Both the position numbers and the translations under genes were made by a program. Under the pieces are notes generated by a model. The model was not told where the DNA came from, searched no databases, and saw only the letters and a list, made by a program, of their open reading frames with translations. From Dermacentor variabilis (lineage: Eukaryota; Arthropoda; Arachnida; Ixodida; Ixodidae), in assembly GCF_050947875.1 (NCBI RefSeq), contig NC_134569.1:37804277-37868276 (forward strand): a stretch of DNA of 64,000 nt, in the 5' to 3' direction. Position 1 is the first letter of the stretch. The number at the start of each line of letters is the position of its first letter. This document shows, in pieces, positions 41,965 through 53,804 of the stretch.

Positions 41965-43206
41965 GCAGGGATCCGTTACGATAAACGGGAGATGGATACC
42001 CTCTGCCCCAACAACTTCTAGAATCTTCTAGCCATCAGTACTCCAAATCAGGACCATGCAGATAAGTATCAGTGCATCAAAGCAATCAAGTTCAACGGCA
42101 AGGAATATGAAGTTGGAGCCTACGAAACGGTGCCGGAGGTTAGAACGAAAGGAGTCATCCGAGGTGTGCCTGATGAAGTTTCCCCGAGACGTTATGGCAA
42201 CCACTATTACACCACAAAATCCGACGGTGATCGCAGCCAAATGACTGGGAAACACCAGAACTGTGATCATTTTATTCGATGGTTACAAGGTTCTACATAC
42301 GTGAGTTATGGAGGAGTGGTCATAGGATGCTCGTTACACAGAAAACAAGTGGACTTTTGCAAACAGTGTAATAGACTCGGACGCAGAAGCAACATGTGCC
42401 TGAAGCCTGAGGATAAGCTATGTGCGGGTTGCGGCAAGTCCAGCCCGGATCAAGATCACACGTCAGCCCAGGTGCCAGCTGTACGGGAACGACCACTTCA
42501 TGGCCGACAAAACCTGTAAAGCCAAGTTCAAGAAACCCTACATAGTCAAGCAAAAACAATGGCTTCGCCAAGAGCAAGCAATTAAACAACGGGAAGAACA
42601 GCAGTGGCAGCTTCGCTTCGCAAACGGGCCTACCGAGTGAGACAGATCCAGGTCCAGAGGCAGAGTAACACGTAAGGCCCACTCTCGATCCAGGTCCCGG
42701 GCGAGATTTAGGTCCCGGTCCAGGGGAAGACAAGCACACCCGGCTACGGCGCCTAAGGTGAGCTGGTCAGATGCGGTCAAAGGGCCGCGCCCTGGGACAC
42801 CGGAGGGGACTGCACATAATTCTAATAATACTAACGAAATAGCTGAGATGAGGAAAGAGAATGCGTACTTGAGAGAATTAATTCCGCAGTTGACCAAGGA
42901 GATTCAGCAGCTTAAGAGCGGCAAAAATCAAGCAAGCAAACAAACATGATCCCCAAGCCCCGTGAGACCGGAGGTAATTCAAGAAAATATAATGGAGGAG
43001 GATAGTACTCCATTTTCACCCGAGAGAAAGGTGACCAGGGACACAGCTAAAGGTCCAACTATGGACTTAAACCAGGCAATTTCTCACTTGCAGAGGGCAG
43101 CTAAGGAACAGGCAGAGGTGACCAGCAATCTTTCACTGGCAGTCTCGATGATCTTGACCAGGCTACACAAAATGGAGGCCAATATGGCTGGCCTAACAGC
43201 AGGATA
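41965..43206 (+). pseudogene. I-clade LINE ORF1: gag-like, zinc knuckles, RS-rich part and coiled coil
   Basis: Several frames together show IRYDKREMDTLCPNNF near 41970, KGVIRGVPDEVSP near 42150, then knuckles CKQCNRLGRRSNMC (the usual histidine is R) and CAGCGKSSPDQDH near 42360-42460. From 42640 to 42735 the sequence encodes repeated RSRSR and RSRGR words. KVSWSDAVKG (about 42758) and the heptad-like EIAEMRKENAYLRELIPQL (about 42836-42895) follow, and a final helix-rich segment to 43206. Such proteins bind and package LINE RNA. Stops at about 42017, 42518 and 42639 break it. Confidence 0.8.
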
Positions 43207-43378
43207 ACATAACTTAGCCTGCAAAGAACCCCGTCGCCTCCAATCAACAACCCTCCAGTGATCAGTTCGGCGGGGAATCTACAAAATTTACAAGCATCTG
43301 GGAATTCCGGGCCTTCTAACATTGTTTTAAAAGCACCCTTCTTCCTTCCGCCACCTTCCATGGTAACCCCACCGTAAG

Positions 43379-43960
43379 ATGGGAAAGCATGAGAAAAGAG
43401 AGCTTATCATATGGCAGTGGAATTGCAGGAGCTACAAAGCCAAAAAGGTGGTCCTGCAACAATACCTTAGAAACAAGACTGAACCAGACGTCATGATTCT
43501 TCAGAAAACTCGTGGATTAGTGAAACAGCCGGGATATCAAGCTATAGGGCCCCAGAATGGGAATAATAGAACATTAACTATGCTCGTGAGGAAAGGGCTG
43601 GTGGTGATCCGTCACGACACCCAAATCTCAGATATTGAGCATGTGCTTATATAGCTCCTCCCCAAATGAAAAAAAATCTTAAGTATATTTATTCTAAACT
43701 TATATAGTAATCCAACCCTCAAAAGGCAGTGCTTCATAGCTCTCTTTAGAAAGGCAGTAGTTATGGTAGGTACTAGTCCTCTAATCATAGGGGGAGACTT
43801 CAAAGCCCCGCATGGTGCCTGGGGGTAGTGTTATTCGAGAGTGAAGGGGGAAAATGCTATGGCAAGACATTCAATATACAGAGTTAACGCTCGTAAATGA
43901 GCTCAATTCCCCTACACGTATAGGGAGCGGGCTCAACAGAGATACCCCACTGGATCTTAC
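43379..43960 (+). pseudogene. I-clade LINE ORF2 endonuclease, broken
   Basis: Starts MGKHEKRELIIWQWNCRSYK, where I-clade endonucleases read IWQWNCR, then VMILQKTRG (usual LQET), GNNRTLTMLVRKG, a shifted IIGGDFKAPHGAWG near 43785-43825 and GLNRDTPLDLTI near 43930-43965. The E of the LQE catalytic motif is K. Together with frame changes after 43650 this shows loss of function. Confidence 0.8.
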
Positions 43961-44759
43961 AATCGCAAACAAGGTCGCAAAAGCCAATGGAGAAACACCT
44001 TCAAAGACCTTGGCAGCGTTATAGAATTATGGAAATCAACATTGAAGAAGCCGCAGATGCCGAAAATAATATATCCATTAAATGGATTGACTGTGACAAG
44101 GTTAGCAAAATAAGAGATGATAGGAAGCAAGAGCCGATCGAAAACCTAGAACAATGGGCTAGAGGCCTCATCAAAGATGTAAGCATAGCCACTCACACTA
44201 TCACACCGGACCAAACGTTAGAGAAGATTGATTGTCGTCTCGCACATATGTGGGTGGGAGTCAAAACATTCGTTACTACATAGATGGCATCAGCAAGAGT
44301 ACAATAGGAGTCTACGTAAGCGAATAGCTGAGTTAAACAAAAAGATTGAAGAGCATAGCAAACAATTATGCAAGCAACAATGGGATGAGTTCTGCAATGC
44401 TATGGACGGACAAATTTTTGCTGGCCAGACATGGCGTATACTCAAATACCTGCCAGATCCAGACAATCCCAGGACAGCTCAAAAACATAATTTGCGAAAG
44501 CTTCTGCACGGGCACAAAAGGAAGGAAGATGAACACATTGCTGAGGCAAGCGCTACATAACTTCCTCCCAACCCAATCATCGAGCATGGGCAGTATGAGG
44601 GAAAGCCTAGCCGAGACCTTGGATGAGGACTTCACTACACAAGAGATTTAAGGCAGTGCTACAAAAACTCAATATGAAATCTTCCCGGTGGCCAGATGGG
44701 ATTCATAACAAGATGCTAAGAAAACCTGGATCATCAGGCAATAAAGAATATTACGAAAT

Positions 44760-45510
44760 ACATAAATGAATGCTGGGCCAAGGGCTCTATACCACAACAG
44801 TGAAAGGAAGCCTAGGTTGTATTTATTCTTAAACCTGGCAAACCAATTAATATAGAAAATCACCGGTCAATATCTCTCACCTCTTGCACAGGAAAGCTTA
44901 TGGAGCATGCACTCCTTATCAGAACACAAAATTACCTGGAAGAAAAGGAAATATATCCAAATACTATGTTAGACTTTCAGGCTAGACTCTCTACTCAGGA
45001 CGTTACGCTGCAAATCAAGCAAGTACTAGACAGTAAAGCGAGGTACACCAGACCTATATTAGGGTTGGATCTCAAGAAAGCATTTGGCAAAGCAGCACAT
45101 TCGGCCAGACTTAATCCAGTCAACAACCTAAACCTAGGAGGAAGGGCATACAATTACATTTGAGACTTCCTAACAAATAGGAAGGCTACCCTCACCATGC
45201 TGGAACTCAAGTCTGAGGTGAGGGACATGGGCAGTTCGGCTATGCCTCAGGGCTCCGTGATATCGCCCATGCTCTTCAACCTCATTATGATAGGATCATC
45301 AGGAATCATTCCTTATATGCAGATGATGATGGAGAGACAGAACAGAAATTACAGGAAGCGGTAGATAAAGTGGAGGAGTACCTTACAGGCATGGGGCTTG
45401 AATGCTCCGCAGAGAAGTCAGAGCTTCTCCTTTACAGACCCACCCTCAAGGGCAGGCTGCCCAAGGGACACATCAAGGAGAGAGAGTACGAAGAATGGCA
45501 GCACCACCCC
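44760..45510 (+). pseudogene. I-clade LINE ORF2 reverse transcriptase, broken
   Basis: Motifs are ENHRSISLTSCTGKLMEH (about 44857-44910), ILGLDLKKAFGKAAH (about 45057-45101; the usual FD is FG), SAMPQGSVISPMLFNL (about 45238-45282), and SLYADDDGETEQKL (about 45311-45350) followed by GLECSAEKSELLLYRP. The YADD core is intact but a part of the sequence between LFNL and YADD is missing. The insertion at 45520 separates it from IRVLGLNIESKRTNGKAL. Confidence 0.82.
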
Positions 45511-45519
45511 CATCGTTAA

Positions 45520-46474
45520 TGGGCCCCTCACCAGATCTGGCCATTTTGAACTGACAAGCGCAGTGCATACATTGTGCAATAACAATTGTGTCTGCAAAGT
45601 ATTACATCGCTACACACCGTGGAAAGATCTGAAATTTCAAACTAAATGCCGTTTTTGCTTCTTCTCGCGGCTGCCGCGCTCGAAGTCAGAGGGTGACGTA
45701 GTCGCATCCTTGCGCCTACGTGGTCGAGTCCACAGTGTGACGTCGCTCATGGAGACACGTGACTGAGAATTATTCAAGGCACCATCTGTTATTTGTGTGA
45801 TCTCTTGCTTGAATTGATGAACTGAAGTTTAGAGAAATAATAAAACACACAAACGGAATGTCTGCATGTCTTTTTGCTTTACTTTGCACCGAAGCAAGAG
45901 ATGTACTTCCCCTTGTCTACTTGTTCCCACGGTCGTGCGGTCACGTGCAGAGGTACCGAAACTATGCCATTTTCTACAGTGCTCCAGCACGTGATCATGC
46001 TCTACGATCCGCTTGTTCTGCCTCAGTACTTGTGTAGCACTGAATTATACCGCTAGTCATGTTTCCTTGTGCACAGCGTGCAAAATCATGCGCTGCGTGA
46101 ATGAGACAACAGGTCATGCGCGACGCCATCAGCGGAAACGCTGATGGGGAGAAAGTGGGGAGAAGTGGGGAGAAAAAAAAGTGAAGATGGGGCCCGTGAC
46201 GTATGTGTCACGTGATCCTCGAGGTCCAGCGTGGGAGAATGCAGGGAAGGAATTTCGTTTGCGAAGGCTAGATGGGGCGAGTGGAGAAGGACTCTCGCTA
46301 TGCAATGGAGCCCGCCTGCTGAAATTATGGGTTCGCGGCACTGAAATATTTCTATCTCGGCTATTAATAAGCTGACTTGAAAAATTTTTGTGGCAGAACA
46401 CTCCCTAGAGGACACGCAACACCTTACAGCATATAACCAAAATTTGCTATGGGACCTGGTGAGGGGCCCTTTAA
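45520..46474. mobile_element. TTAA-flanked non-autonomous element, family A, copy 2, inside the LINE
   Basis: TTAATGGGCCCCTCACCAGA opens the element (TTAA at 45516-45519) and GGTGAGGGGCCCTTTAA closes it (about 46458-46474). The LINE protein is split between HIKEREYEEW-like residues and IRVLGLNIESK. Interior sequence matches copy 1 for example GTGTCTGCAAAGTATTAC and TTTCTATCTCGGCTATTAAT. The host LINE gives the age order: LINE first, element second. Confidence 0.85.
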
Positions 46475-46959
46475 ACAAATTAGGGTCCTGGGACTCAACA
46501 TTGAGTCGAAAAGAACTAATGGCAAAGCTCTTAGAAAGGTCATTACCAAGGTCACTAATGCCATTAGGTTGATCGGGAGAATCACAAACAAGTATCAGGG
46601 AATGAAGGACGCTAGCATTGTTAGGCTCATTCATTCTTTTGCTATAAGCTACATTATTGACGTAGCTGCGTACCTGAACTGGTACAAGGTAGAAAAGGAC
46701 AAATCAATACACTCATAAGGAAAGTTTTTAAGCAGGCCATAGGCTCGCCTGAAAGCACCATTACTGAGAGATTAATGCAGCTAGGCATGCACAACACCTT
46801 AGAAGAATTGATTGAAGCTCAGCAGATAGCTCAGTTGAGAAGACTAGCAAGCACCCGGACTGGCAGAAGTATACTCAATAAATTATGAATTAATTACCAT
46901 AATCAGCAAGAACCAAGGTTGCATTGGCCAGAGAGATTAGGAGAAGGATTCAAATCCCA

Positions 46960-47430
46960 AATTTACCCAAAAACATGCACCTGAAATTCAACCAGGACTG
47001 GAGAACGAGCAGAGCTAAAGCTCTACTGAGACACTATGGCAATGACAAGGAAGCGCTATTCGTGGACGCTGTGCAGCATTTAAATCACCAAGCATTTACA
47101 GCAGTAGCAATTAATACAAAGCAAGAAAGTGTACACATGTGCTCAATCAAAATCGGGGTATCTGAGGTTGTGGAGGAGGGTGCCATCACTCTGGTTATTG
47201 CTTCTCCCAAATATAGATACATAATCAACGACTCTCAATCGGCTATACGAAATTACACCAGAGGAAGGATATCAGTTGAGGCTGCAAGAATTGTAAACAT
47301 TGAAGCCAAACTCATATCATCTGAGGAATTTTAAGACAAGGAAATCATCTGGTTCCCAGCCCATAGAGAGTGTGAATCTACCGCCACCCCCAACCTTAAC
47401 GAGTCTGCCCATCGTGTTGCGTGAGGACTC
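46960..47430 (+). pseudogene. I-clade LINE RNase H domain, broken
   Basis: The frame 46924-47334 reads EALFVDAVQHLNHQAFTAVA (catalytic D), EVVEEGAITLVIA (catalytic E) and YIINDSQSAIRNYTRG (catalytic D). A stop at 47332-47334 is followed in another frame by IIWFPAHRECESTATPNLNE, with the last H and the NESAH core. All four positions of the active site can be found, but no single frame contains them. Confidence 0.82.
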
Positions 47431-47472
47431 ATTAACTGTGCCCGATTAGGGAGGGCTCTTACTGAGGACGAG

Positions 47473-47997
47473 ATGGAAAGGAAGGATAGGGATAGACTGT
47501 TCTCATTCAGCGACATTACTCAATTCTATAGAAAGTCGAGGTGTATATATCCACTTCCTAGCCCAAAAGTGGAAAAGTCTCAGGCAGTTGACTGGAGGCG
47601 TCTTCAAACCGGAACTTACACGAACCTGGTACACATTAACCGCATGTTTCCAGAATCATACCTTGATGCCAAATGTAAATTATGTGATAGAGGAGCCATG
47701 CTGGAGCATATACTCTGGGATTGTGACATAGCTCAGAGTAGAATTGCAGACCCCCCAGGTGACCTAGAGGCGTGGTGGAGAGCCGCACTGACTGGCTCAG
47801 ATCTTCAGGACCAACTTTGGACCATCCAGCAAGCCCGGGAAGCTACCGAGAGACAGGGTCTCTCTGCTGCCTCCGGTGCAGCCCAGATCCAGGCCGACAA
47901 TTGCAGGATATTCAATAAACTTGTCACATACATAAAACACCAAAAACCTTCTTTAGTGATAATAACTGAAAAAATTATGGCAATTTGTAAAGAATAA
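47473..47997 (+). pseudogene. I-clade LINE ORF2 C-terminus with zinc-knuckle-like motif
   Basis: A 174-codon open frame. DRLFSFSDITQFYRKSR opens it, DWRRLQTGTYTNLVHINRM follows, then the motif CKLCDRGAMLEHILWDC (about 47670-47720) and QLWTIQQAREATERQGL. This layout is shared with the fragments at 37545 and 27589. It is the most intact part of the element, although its upstream parts are dead. The knuckle is thought to bind nucleic acid. Confidence 0.85.
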
Positions 47998-48000
47998 CAA

Positions 48001-51000
48001 CTGGCTGCACTGAAACCTATTTATTGACACATAAATGAGAATCCTCAAGGGAATCGCTCCAGTAAATGTGGCACTGTGCAACAATCCACTCACAGTCAGA
48101 GCTGTTTATGACACACGCTTGCCTCATGCCTTATTAAATCTGTGAAAACAGCTTTAATGTGTTGCTCTAAGGCTTGATCATATTTTAATACATCACATTC
48201 ACACATGTTTTGTGAACACATGTTCACCTAATTACACCATAGAAAGCCATAGATAGGTTCACTGAGTTTTCAGGATTTCAGTACAAACATTACAGTAAAC
48301 TGATGGTTGACTGAGCTAAATGTTAAATTTATCTTGCGCATTACTATAGGCAAACATATTTAAGACCATTTTTCTAAAGCAATCCAAACAGTCAACAATC
48401 GACGTTACTACATTAATATAGACTGCAATCGAGCAAATAATAAACTTAAGCAAGCAATGCCAGCTAGCCTAAGCTCGTTACATATCGATGTGTTGACAGC
48501 TGAAAGTAACAATGCAAGTTGTAAACTTGAGTAGCAATGAACACTAAACAGGAAGTTTGCCAGATGGCTGCGTATATCAGGACATATGAGTGACAATGTA
48601 CAAAGCTCAGAATTTCAAGCCTCTCATTTTTTTCTAAAAGGTAAATTTACAGCTGGCATTGCAATTGATGTCGGTGCTTACGGTAATTGAGTTTGTTGGA
48701 CTTGGCTGTTTACTACATTGAGGTTTCTCTGCTATATAAAGCACAAAAATTAAATTCAGATTGGCGCTCTCATTCACTGCATCTGGAGTACTACTGCAGA
48801 TGAGTCTACAAGGTGCTCAAGAGCGCTTTGGGAATGTAAAAAATTAAAAATATGCTGAAGGCAACAATTTTACCAACACAAAGTCGAACTGCTGCATTAA
48901 ACATGTTCAAAACAATAACTCTTGACTGTTAGTTCCCCTGCGAGAACTGCTTGTAGAAATTTTGCTGAACGATGTTCTAAGAATTGTCATGCCCACAGAA
49001 TAAAAATAAAAATAATGTCATTTTTTCTTGGCATTAAGCATCACATGTGATTGGACACCCAACTTCTTATCACCTAATCTTTTCCTTATCTAAAGAAAAA
49101 TAACTGAATTGAGCGCAAATATGTTTGCATGATGGAAACATGTATAAGTACAGTATTTGTTGCCTTCAGGTGAAATCTATGGGCTTGTCTTAATAATTTG
49201 ACAATAGGTATCTAGTACAAAAAATACCTTTATATCTATACCATCTCTCATTGCATGTCCCGAAAAGTGCAGTAATCTCATATCTTGTGCAAGCTTGCAA
49301 AATATGTTTGTATCACAAGGATGCATCTTGAATGTTGCACACAAGAATAAATACAGCCATGCAGGCTAATTAGAGTGCAGTGCCACATTGCAAATGTCAC
49401 ATACACAGCGTTGTTTTATTTTAAAACATTGCACTTTGAAATGCCAAAGACAAATGTCAGAACCCAAATTTCTCTTGCATTAGTGCCCCATCTGTGTTTA
49501 GGAGCTCAGAAAAAATCTGTTGGAAATATGAAACAAGGAACTAGAAAGGTTTAACAGAGCGTGAATCATTTTCACCAGTCTTAGCCTCCTTCAATCTTTT
49601 GCAATGAATCAATTTAGTTTTGTAGACATTTCCTCTGTTGTCCCTGTGAAGAGGAAAGCTGCTATTGGCTAGCTTTCTTGGACAGGTGCATGCAGTCCAG
49701 TCATGAATGTGCAGACGAAAATGATGATAAAATTACTATAAAAAGGTGCAGCATGATTGCATTTGATAGGCACAGCTTATTGCAGATATTACATGTATTT
49801 TACTGGGCTTGCTTTTGCTCCCTCCAGCAATGTTAAAAAAATAGAAATAGAGAAAGAAAAGGGAAACGCTTAAGAAACAACTGCTGCTTCAAAACACAAC
49901 CTGTGATCAATAAGTGCGCTGAATGAATTGCTGGCATGCTGCGTAGTTGATACTACTGGTGATACTACAGTAGTGCAGCGATGCTGTTATGGGCAAAATG
50001 GAGCAATGTACAAATGTAAAAGTCTGCTTCAAACTTTGGAGAACTCCAAGGGAATGTCACAACATACTGTGCCAGGTGTGTGGAAACGATGCTTTATCGA
50101 AAGAAGTGTGTGCACTTTTTACAACTAGTACATGCTTTTGTGATGGTCCGAAGAAGGTGATCAACGTGCAACAGTGCAATAGGCCTCTGAACACTCAACT
50201 CGACTGCATCCCACAAGAGTATGCGAGACCTCTACATGCATTCTCGTAAGTACATAACCATGGGGGGCGATTATTTTGAAGGACAATAAGCTGTATTCCT
50301 ACACACGTTTACCACCTTTTCTGCCAATAAATAACAAAATCAATCATTCACTGTATTTATTGATCACAGGTTCTATTATTTGCTGGTCCTCTTGTACATT
50401 ATTCATGAACACTATGAGCCCAAAACCATAGCAGTGGCTTAGCAGTATTTTTTTCTTTTTGTGCATTTGATGGTTATACCAGGGTCGTTCAATACTTTTC
50501 CTTCTGGTCAGAAAGCTTCCTCAAAAGTTTCATAGAGAGAGATAATGTGCCACCAGAGAGACTGGCATAAGTAGAAGGGCAACAGTCTGTCATGGTGGGA
50601 TGGCTGGGGCTGCGTGATCATGAGACTCTTTTTCACCAGGAAAGGCACCTTTCCTACATTTATTTCACCAATGTTTGCAGACTGAACATGCAATAAGAAC
50701 TTTAGGTGAAATAATTTAGCGTGCAATGCATTTGTGCTTAAATTATACACCGCTGCATTATGTGGTGGATTTGACCCAAAATATTGCATTGCTCGCACAA
50801 AAAAGTTCTGGTCAGCCCTGTCACACGATAGCAGTTTGCCGTGCCTTTCCTTCTAATTGTCCTTTTATTACAGCATGTCACTGACCTCCCATATAGGCGA
50901 AGGCCAAGTACCCCACACACTGAGCTGCCTCTGCACAAGTCAGAGTGGCACGTAAAGTGTGCATGCTATTTCTAAGCAGTATAAGCACGGCTCCAATATG

Positions 51001-51084
51001 GAAATTCTTGCTTTTAGTTGGAAGAATTAAATTTCTATATTCATTTGTAGATAGTGTTTAATGTCTTAAAATACAGCTATGAGA
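48001..51084. other. No gene seen
   Basis: AT-rich, without recognisable exons, terminal repeats or tandem arrays. Open frames at 49928-50249 and 50508-50938 have no known motif. Confidence 0.5.
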
Positions 51085-51170
51085 GACTGCCCTTGGGAAG
51101 GGCTTCAAAACTTGTGACCTTGTGCTTATCAGCAGAATGGTGTGGCCACTCGGCCATCATGGTGGATAAA
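51085..51170 (-). mobile_element. SINE fragment, tRNA-head part
   Basis: CTTGTGACCTTGTGCTTATC and AGCAGAATGGTGTGGCCACT match, on the reverse strand, the tRNA-like head of the SINE at 34586 (GACCTCGTACTCAGCAG). A GGATAAAAAAAA run follows. Confidence 0.5.
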
Positions 51171-51504
51171 AAAAAATTGTATACTAGTGGTAAACCAGAT
51201 GAAGCTGACGGTTAGAAGAATGAAATAAACCATCATTTTTCTTGACTAGGCAACTCAGGTGTGGTAGGAAAAAATTGTTTTAAAGCATACTTTGGTAGGA
51301 ATTTTGATCTGTGATAGCTACAGAACTCCTTGCAGGACGGTTGGTTTGTTTAAGGAAAGGGCACAACATCTTAAAGCACTTGTGAGGTTTGCAGCAGCTA
51401 TCATATCAGTGGATGATACCGTGTCATTGGATGAGGCTGTTCTTCTGGCTTAGACAGGTAAGTAAGCCAGCACGCCTTCATAATTAATCTAAATGAAGTA
51501 TGCT

Positions 51505-51750
51505 GTGAGCTTAGATCACTCACATTGCACACGTCTGCACGAACTTCTCTAGCATCAAAATGTTTTCCACACATGCGAACGTATTTTCTATCAAAAGTGA
51601 AGCCGAGAGTGACTCATGCTGTGGAATGGCTCGTTTCCACTCGTCTCGCAGCTCAATATCAGTAGGGAAACAAGCCAGACGCATTTTTGTCGGTGCCCTT
51701 GCAACCGTAGCAATGCACAGACACACAACAATATTAGGCATTGTCGCTGT
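51505..51750 (-). pseudogene. THAP zinc-finger domain relic, two frame changes
   Basis: Three frames on the minus strand together spell a THAP domain (C-x2-4-C ... C-x2-H). HCYGCKGTDKN gives the first cysteine pair (about 51705-51720). MRLACFPTDIELRDEWKRAI gives the FP..P..R..W central part (about 51630-51690), and FDRKYVRMCGKHFDAREV gives the final C..H (about 51545-51600). The order and spacing fit. THAP domains bind DNA in P-element-type transposases and in host regulators. Without more of the protein the source cannot be decided. The frame changes make it a relic. Confidence 0.65.
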
Positions 51751-52310
51751 CACAAAACATCGCTGTCACTACAAGTGAGGGATATACAATGCTAAAAAAT
51801 TGAAATGTTAACAGCAATGAATGCCTTTTATGTGTAGCGACATGGAAGTGCTATGCTACGTGTAATTACTCCGTAGCCTGTTTCTAGGCATGGAGCAATT
51901 CCAAGCGTACATATTGTGGTATAAACTGAGCAGCTGTTAAAACTGCAGATGAACTTGCAAATGGAAAAAAAAATGGAGAAAAGGAAAAGTGCACTCAAGC
52001 AGTTTCGAAATTGTTTGTTTCAATTTTTTAGTAATGTACAGAAATGCATTGGCAAATTGCATGTTGTGCCGACAATGCTCACATGCTGCTAGTGGCAGTT
52101 GACCCTTGATCAGTAGTTGTCGTGCACACGGAACGCCTAAGGCATCCATCCGGCCTTTGCTCCGATGCCCTTCTATATACGCCAGTGCCGCAGTATAAAC
52201 ACTGCAGGCACTATATAAAATTCTTCCATAGTGTTACACAGAAGTTTCATGATCATAAAAGTACTGAATGACCCTGGTTGTACACACATTGCAAACAGCA
52301 GTGTGTCATT
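51751..52310. other. No gene seen
   Basis: No motif or repeat recognised. Confidence 0.5.
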
Positions 52311-52620
52311 ATCATCATTAGCCTACTTACCTTTACTGTAGGACATAGACCTCTCCAAGTGATTTCCAATTACCCCCGTCCTGCACCTGCTGACCCCACT
52401 TCTTGCATGCAAATCTACTACTTTCATCACACCACCTAATGCTGTGCTGTCCTTGACTGCATTTACTTCCCTTGGCACCTACTCTGTAACTCTTAATAGA
52501 CCATCAGTTATCTGCCCTATGCATTACAGGGCCTGCTCAGCTCCATTTTTCCCCTCTTAATGTCGACTAGAATACCAACTGCCCCATTTGCTCTCTAATC
52601 TGCAACGCTGTCTTCCTCTC
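52311..52620 (-). mobile_element. RTE 3' end fragment, old
   Basis: The + strand text CATTATCATCATTAGCCTAC, TACTGTAGGACATAGACCTC and CTTAATAGACCATCAGTTAT follows the same order as the RTE 3' end at 15081-15338 (CATCATCATCAGCCTG, CACTGCAGGGCAAAGGCCTC, CTTAATGACCATTGGTTAT). It is much more diverged. The next element starts at its left-over TTAA near 52624. Confidence 0.8.
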
Positions 52621-52623
52621 TCT

Positions 52624-53170
52624 TAAAGCTCCCCTCACACCAGGTTTGGTCATTTTAAACAAACAAGAGTAATGTATACATGATGCACTGACAATTGTGC
52701 CTTCAAAGTATTGCGGTGCTGCACACCATGGAAACCGCTGAAATTTTTGACCAAATGCAGTGCATCTTCTCCTTCGGGGAAACCTACTCCAAGGCAGACA
52801 GCCACAGTCACACGCAAAAATGCTTCTTCACAGCGCTCATTTTGTAATTCACTATGACTAATCATTCACTGCGGAAGGCGCAGCACCACAAAAAAGGACG
52901 AGACAACAAAAAATGAGGTGGGGCTTGATGTCGCGATTCACCCCTCAGGTCCGGTATGCGAAAAAGCAGGGAAGGAACACTGCTTGGTAATGCTACTGGA
53001 GGCAGAAGTAAAGATTATCTCCACTGGCAGCGACACTTAATTTCTTCTATCTCCTCTAATAACGAAAGAACTTGAAAAACTTGTTTAGTAAAGTGCTCCT
53101 TTGACGGCATTTTACAGTTTCCACTGTATAACCAAAATTTCCAATAGGACTTGGTGAGTGCCCCTTTAAG
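52624..53170. mobile_element. TTAA-flanked non-autonomous element, family A, copy 3, internally deleted
   Basis: TTAAAGCTCCCCTCACACCAGG opens (first 20 bases TTAAAGCTCCCCTCACACCA) and GGTGAGTGCCCCTTTAA closes (about 53152-53169). The start of the interior (CAATTGTGCCTTCAAAGTAT) and the end (TATAACCAAAATTTCCAATA) match copies 1 and 2, but it is only about 545 bp against about 950. Confidence 0.7.
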
Positions 53171-53221
53171 GTTAAGCTTAACACAGTATGTAGAACCAAT
53201 TAAAGGTGTCTTACATTTGCA

Positions 53222-53288
53222 GAGCAGTCCACTTATAACGATATCAAGAAGAACGAAAAAATCCGATCGCTATATGTGGACTGCTGTA
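53222..53288. repeat. Short inverted repeat resembling pogo/Tigger ends
   Basis: AGCAGTCCACTTATAACGAT at the left and CGCTATATGTGGACTGCTG at the right pair as an inverted repeat around 25 bp. The words are like the ends of pogo-type elements. It may be a very short MITE. Confidence 0.45.
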
Positions 53289-53486
53289 AAAAAGAAAATA
53301 AAAAAAAAAACTGCCGACATACCTTTGGAGCTCCGAAGCCAAACTTGCCACTTAAGATAAAGAATTGACGTTGTAGAAAGAAGACTGAAAAATGAGATGT
53401 TTATTTATACCTCAAAACAGCGTGTCAAGAGTTAGGCGCGCTGAAATAGTCAGAAATCTGCACTTGCTTTCGCGGAAGTTTCGGGT

Positions 53487-53804
53487 TCACAACCGCGGTG
53501 TGCATCGCGGCCAGCGGCTGCGAGAACAGTGGTGGCTATAATTTGGCGTGCACGAAATCAAGGAGCGATTTATCGACGACAGTGCACTCTGCTTGAACAT
53601 TAGGGTCGGTTTCAAAAACGCGCCACTTGACCTCGCCGCCGTCTGTCGAGACAACGATCGCCCCGTCGGAGATTCCTCGCAGAACGAGGCAGCGCTATCT
53701 GCACTCAGAAACTCCTCCATCGAAGCACCAGCTATTTTATCGCCAGAGCGACGTGCTCCCATAGTTCGCCAATCAGCGGCTGCCTCTGTGTCGTTTTCAC
53801 ACAT
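53487..53804 (-). pseudogene. Unidentified decayed frame, possibly a transposase C-terminus
   Basis: The frame reads GASMEEFLSADSAASFCEE and then continues better in a shifted frame (IVVSTDGGEVKWRVFETDP). The amino-acid composition is protein-like and the frame change suggests decay. The pogo-like ends 200 bp away make a Tigger-type transposase tail a possible source, but no DDE domain is seen. A single host exon cannot be excluded. Confidence 0.3.

Larger units (their letters stand above)
41940..48000 (+). mobile_element. I-clade LINE with gag-like ORF1 and EN-RT-RNase H ORF2, interrupted by a TTAA-flanked element
   Basis: The order is ORF1 (41965-43206), endonuclease (43379-43960), linker (43990-44650), reverse transcriptase (44760-45510), a 0.95-kb inserted element (45520-46474), RT thumb (46480-46880), RNase H (46960-47430) and the zinc-knuckle-like C-terminus (47473-47997). 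All main domains are present but every one has stops or frameshifts. The first ORF1 residues merge with the end of the older LINE, so the exact left border is uncertain. I could not find a target-site duplication. Confidence 0.88.
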
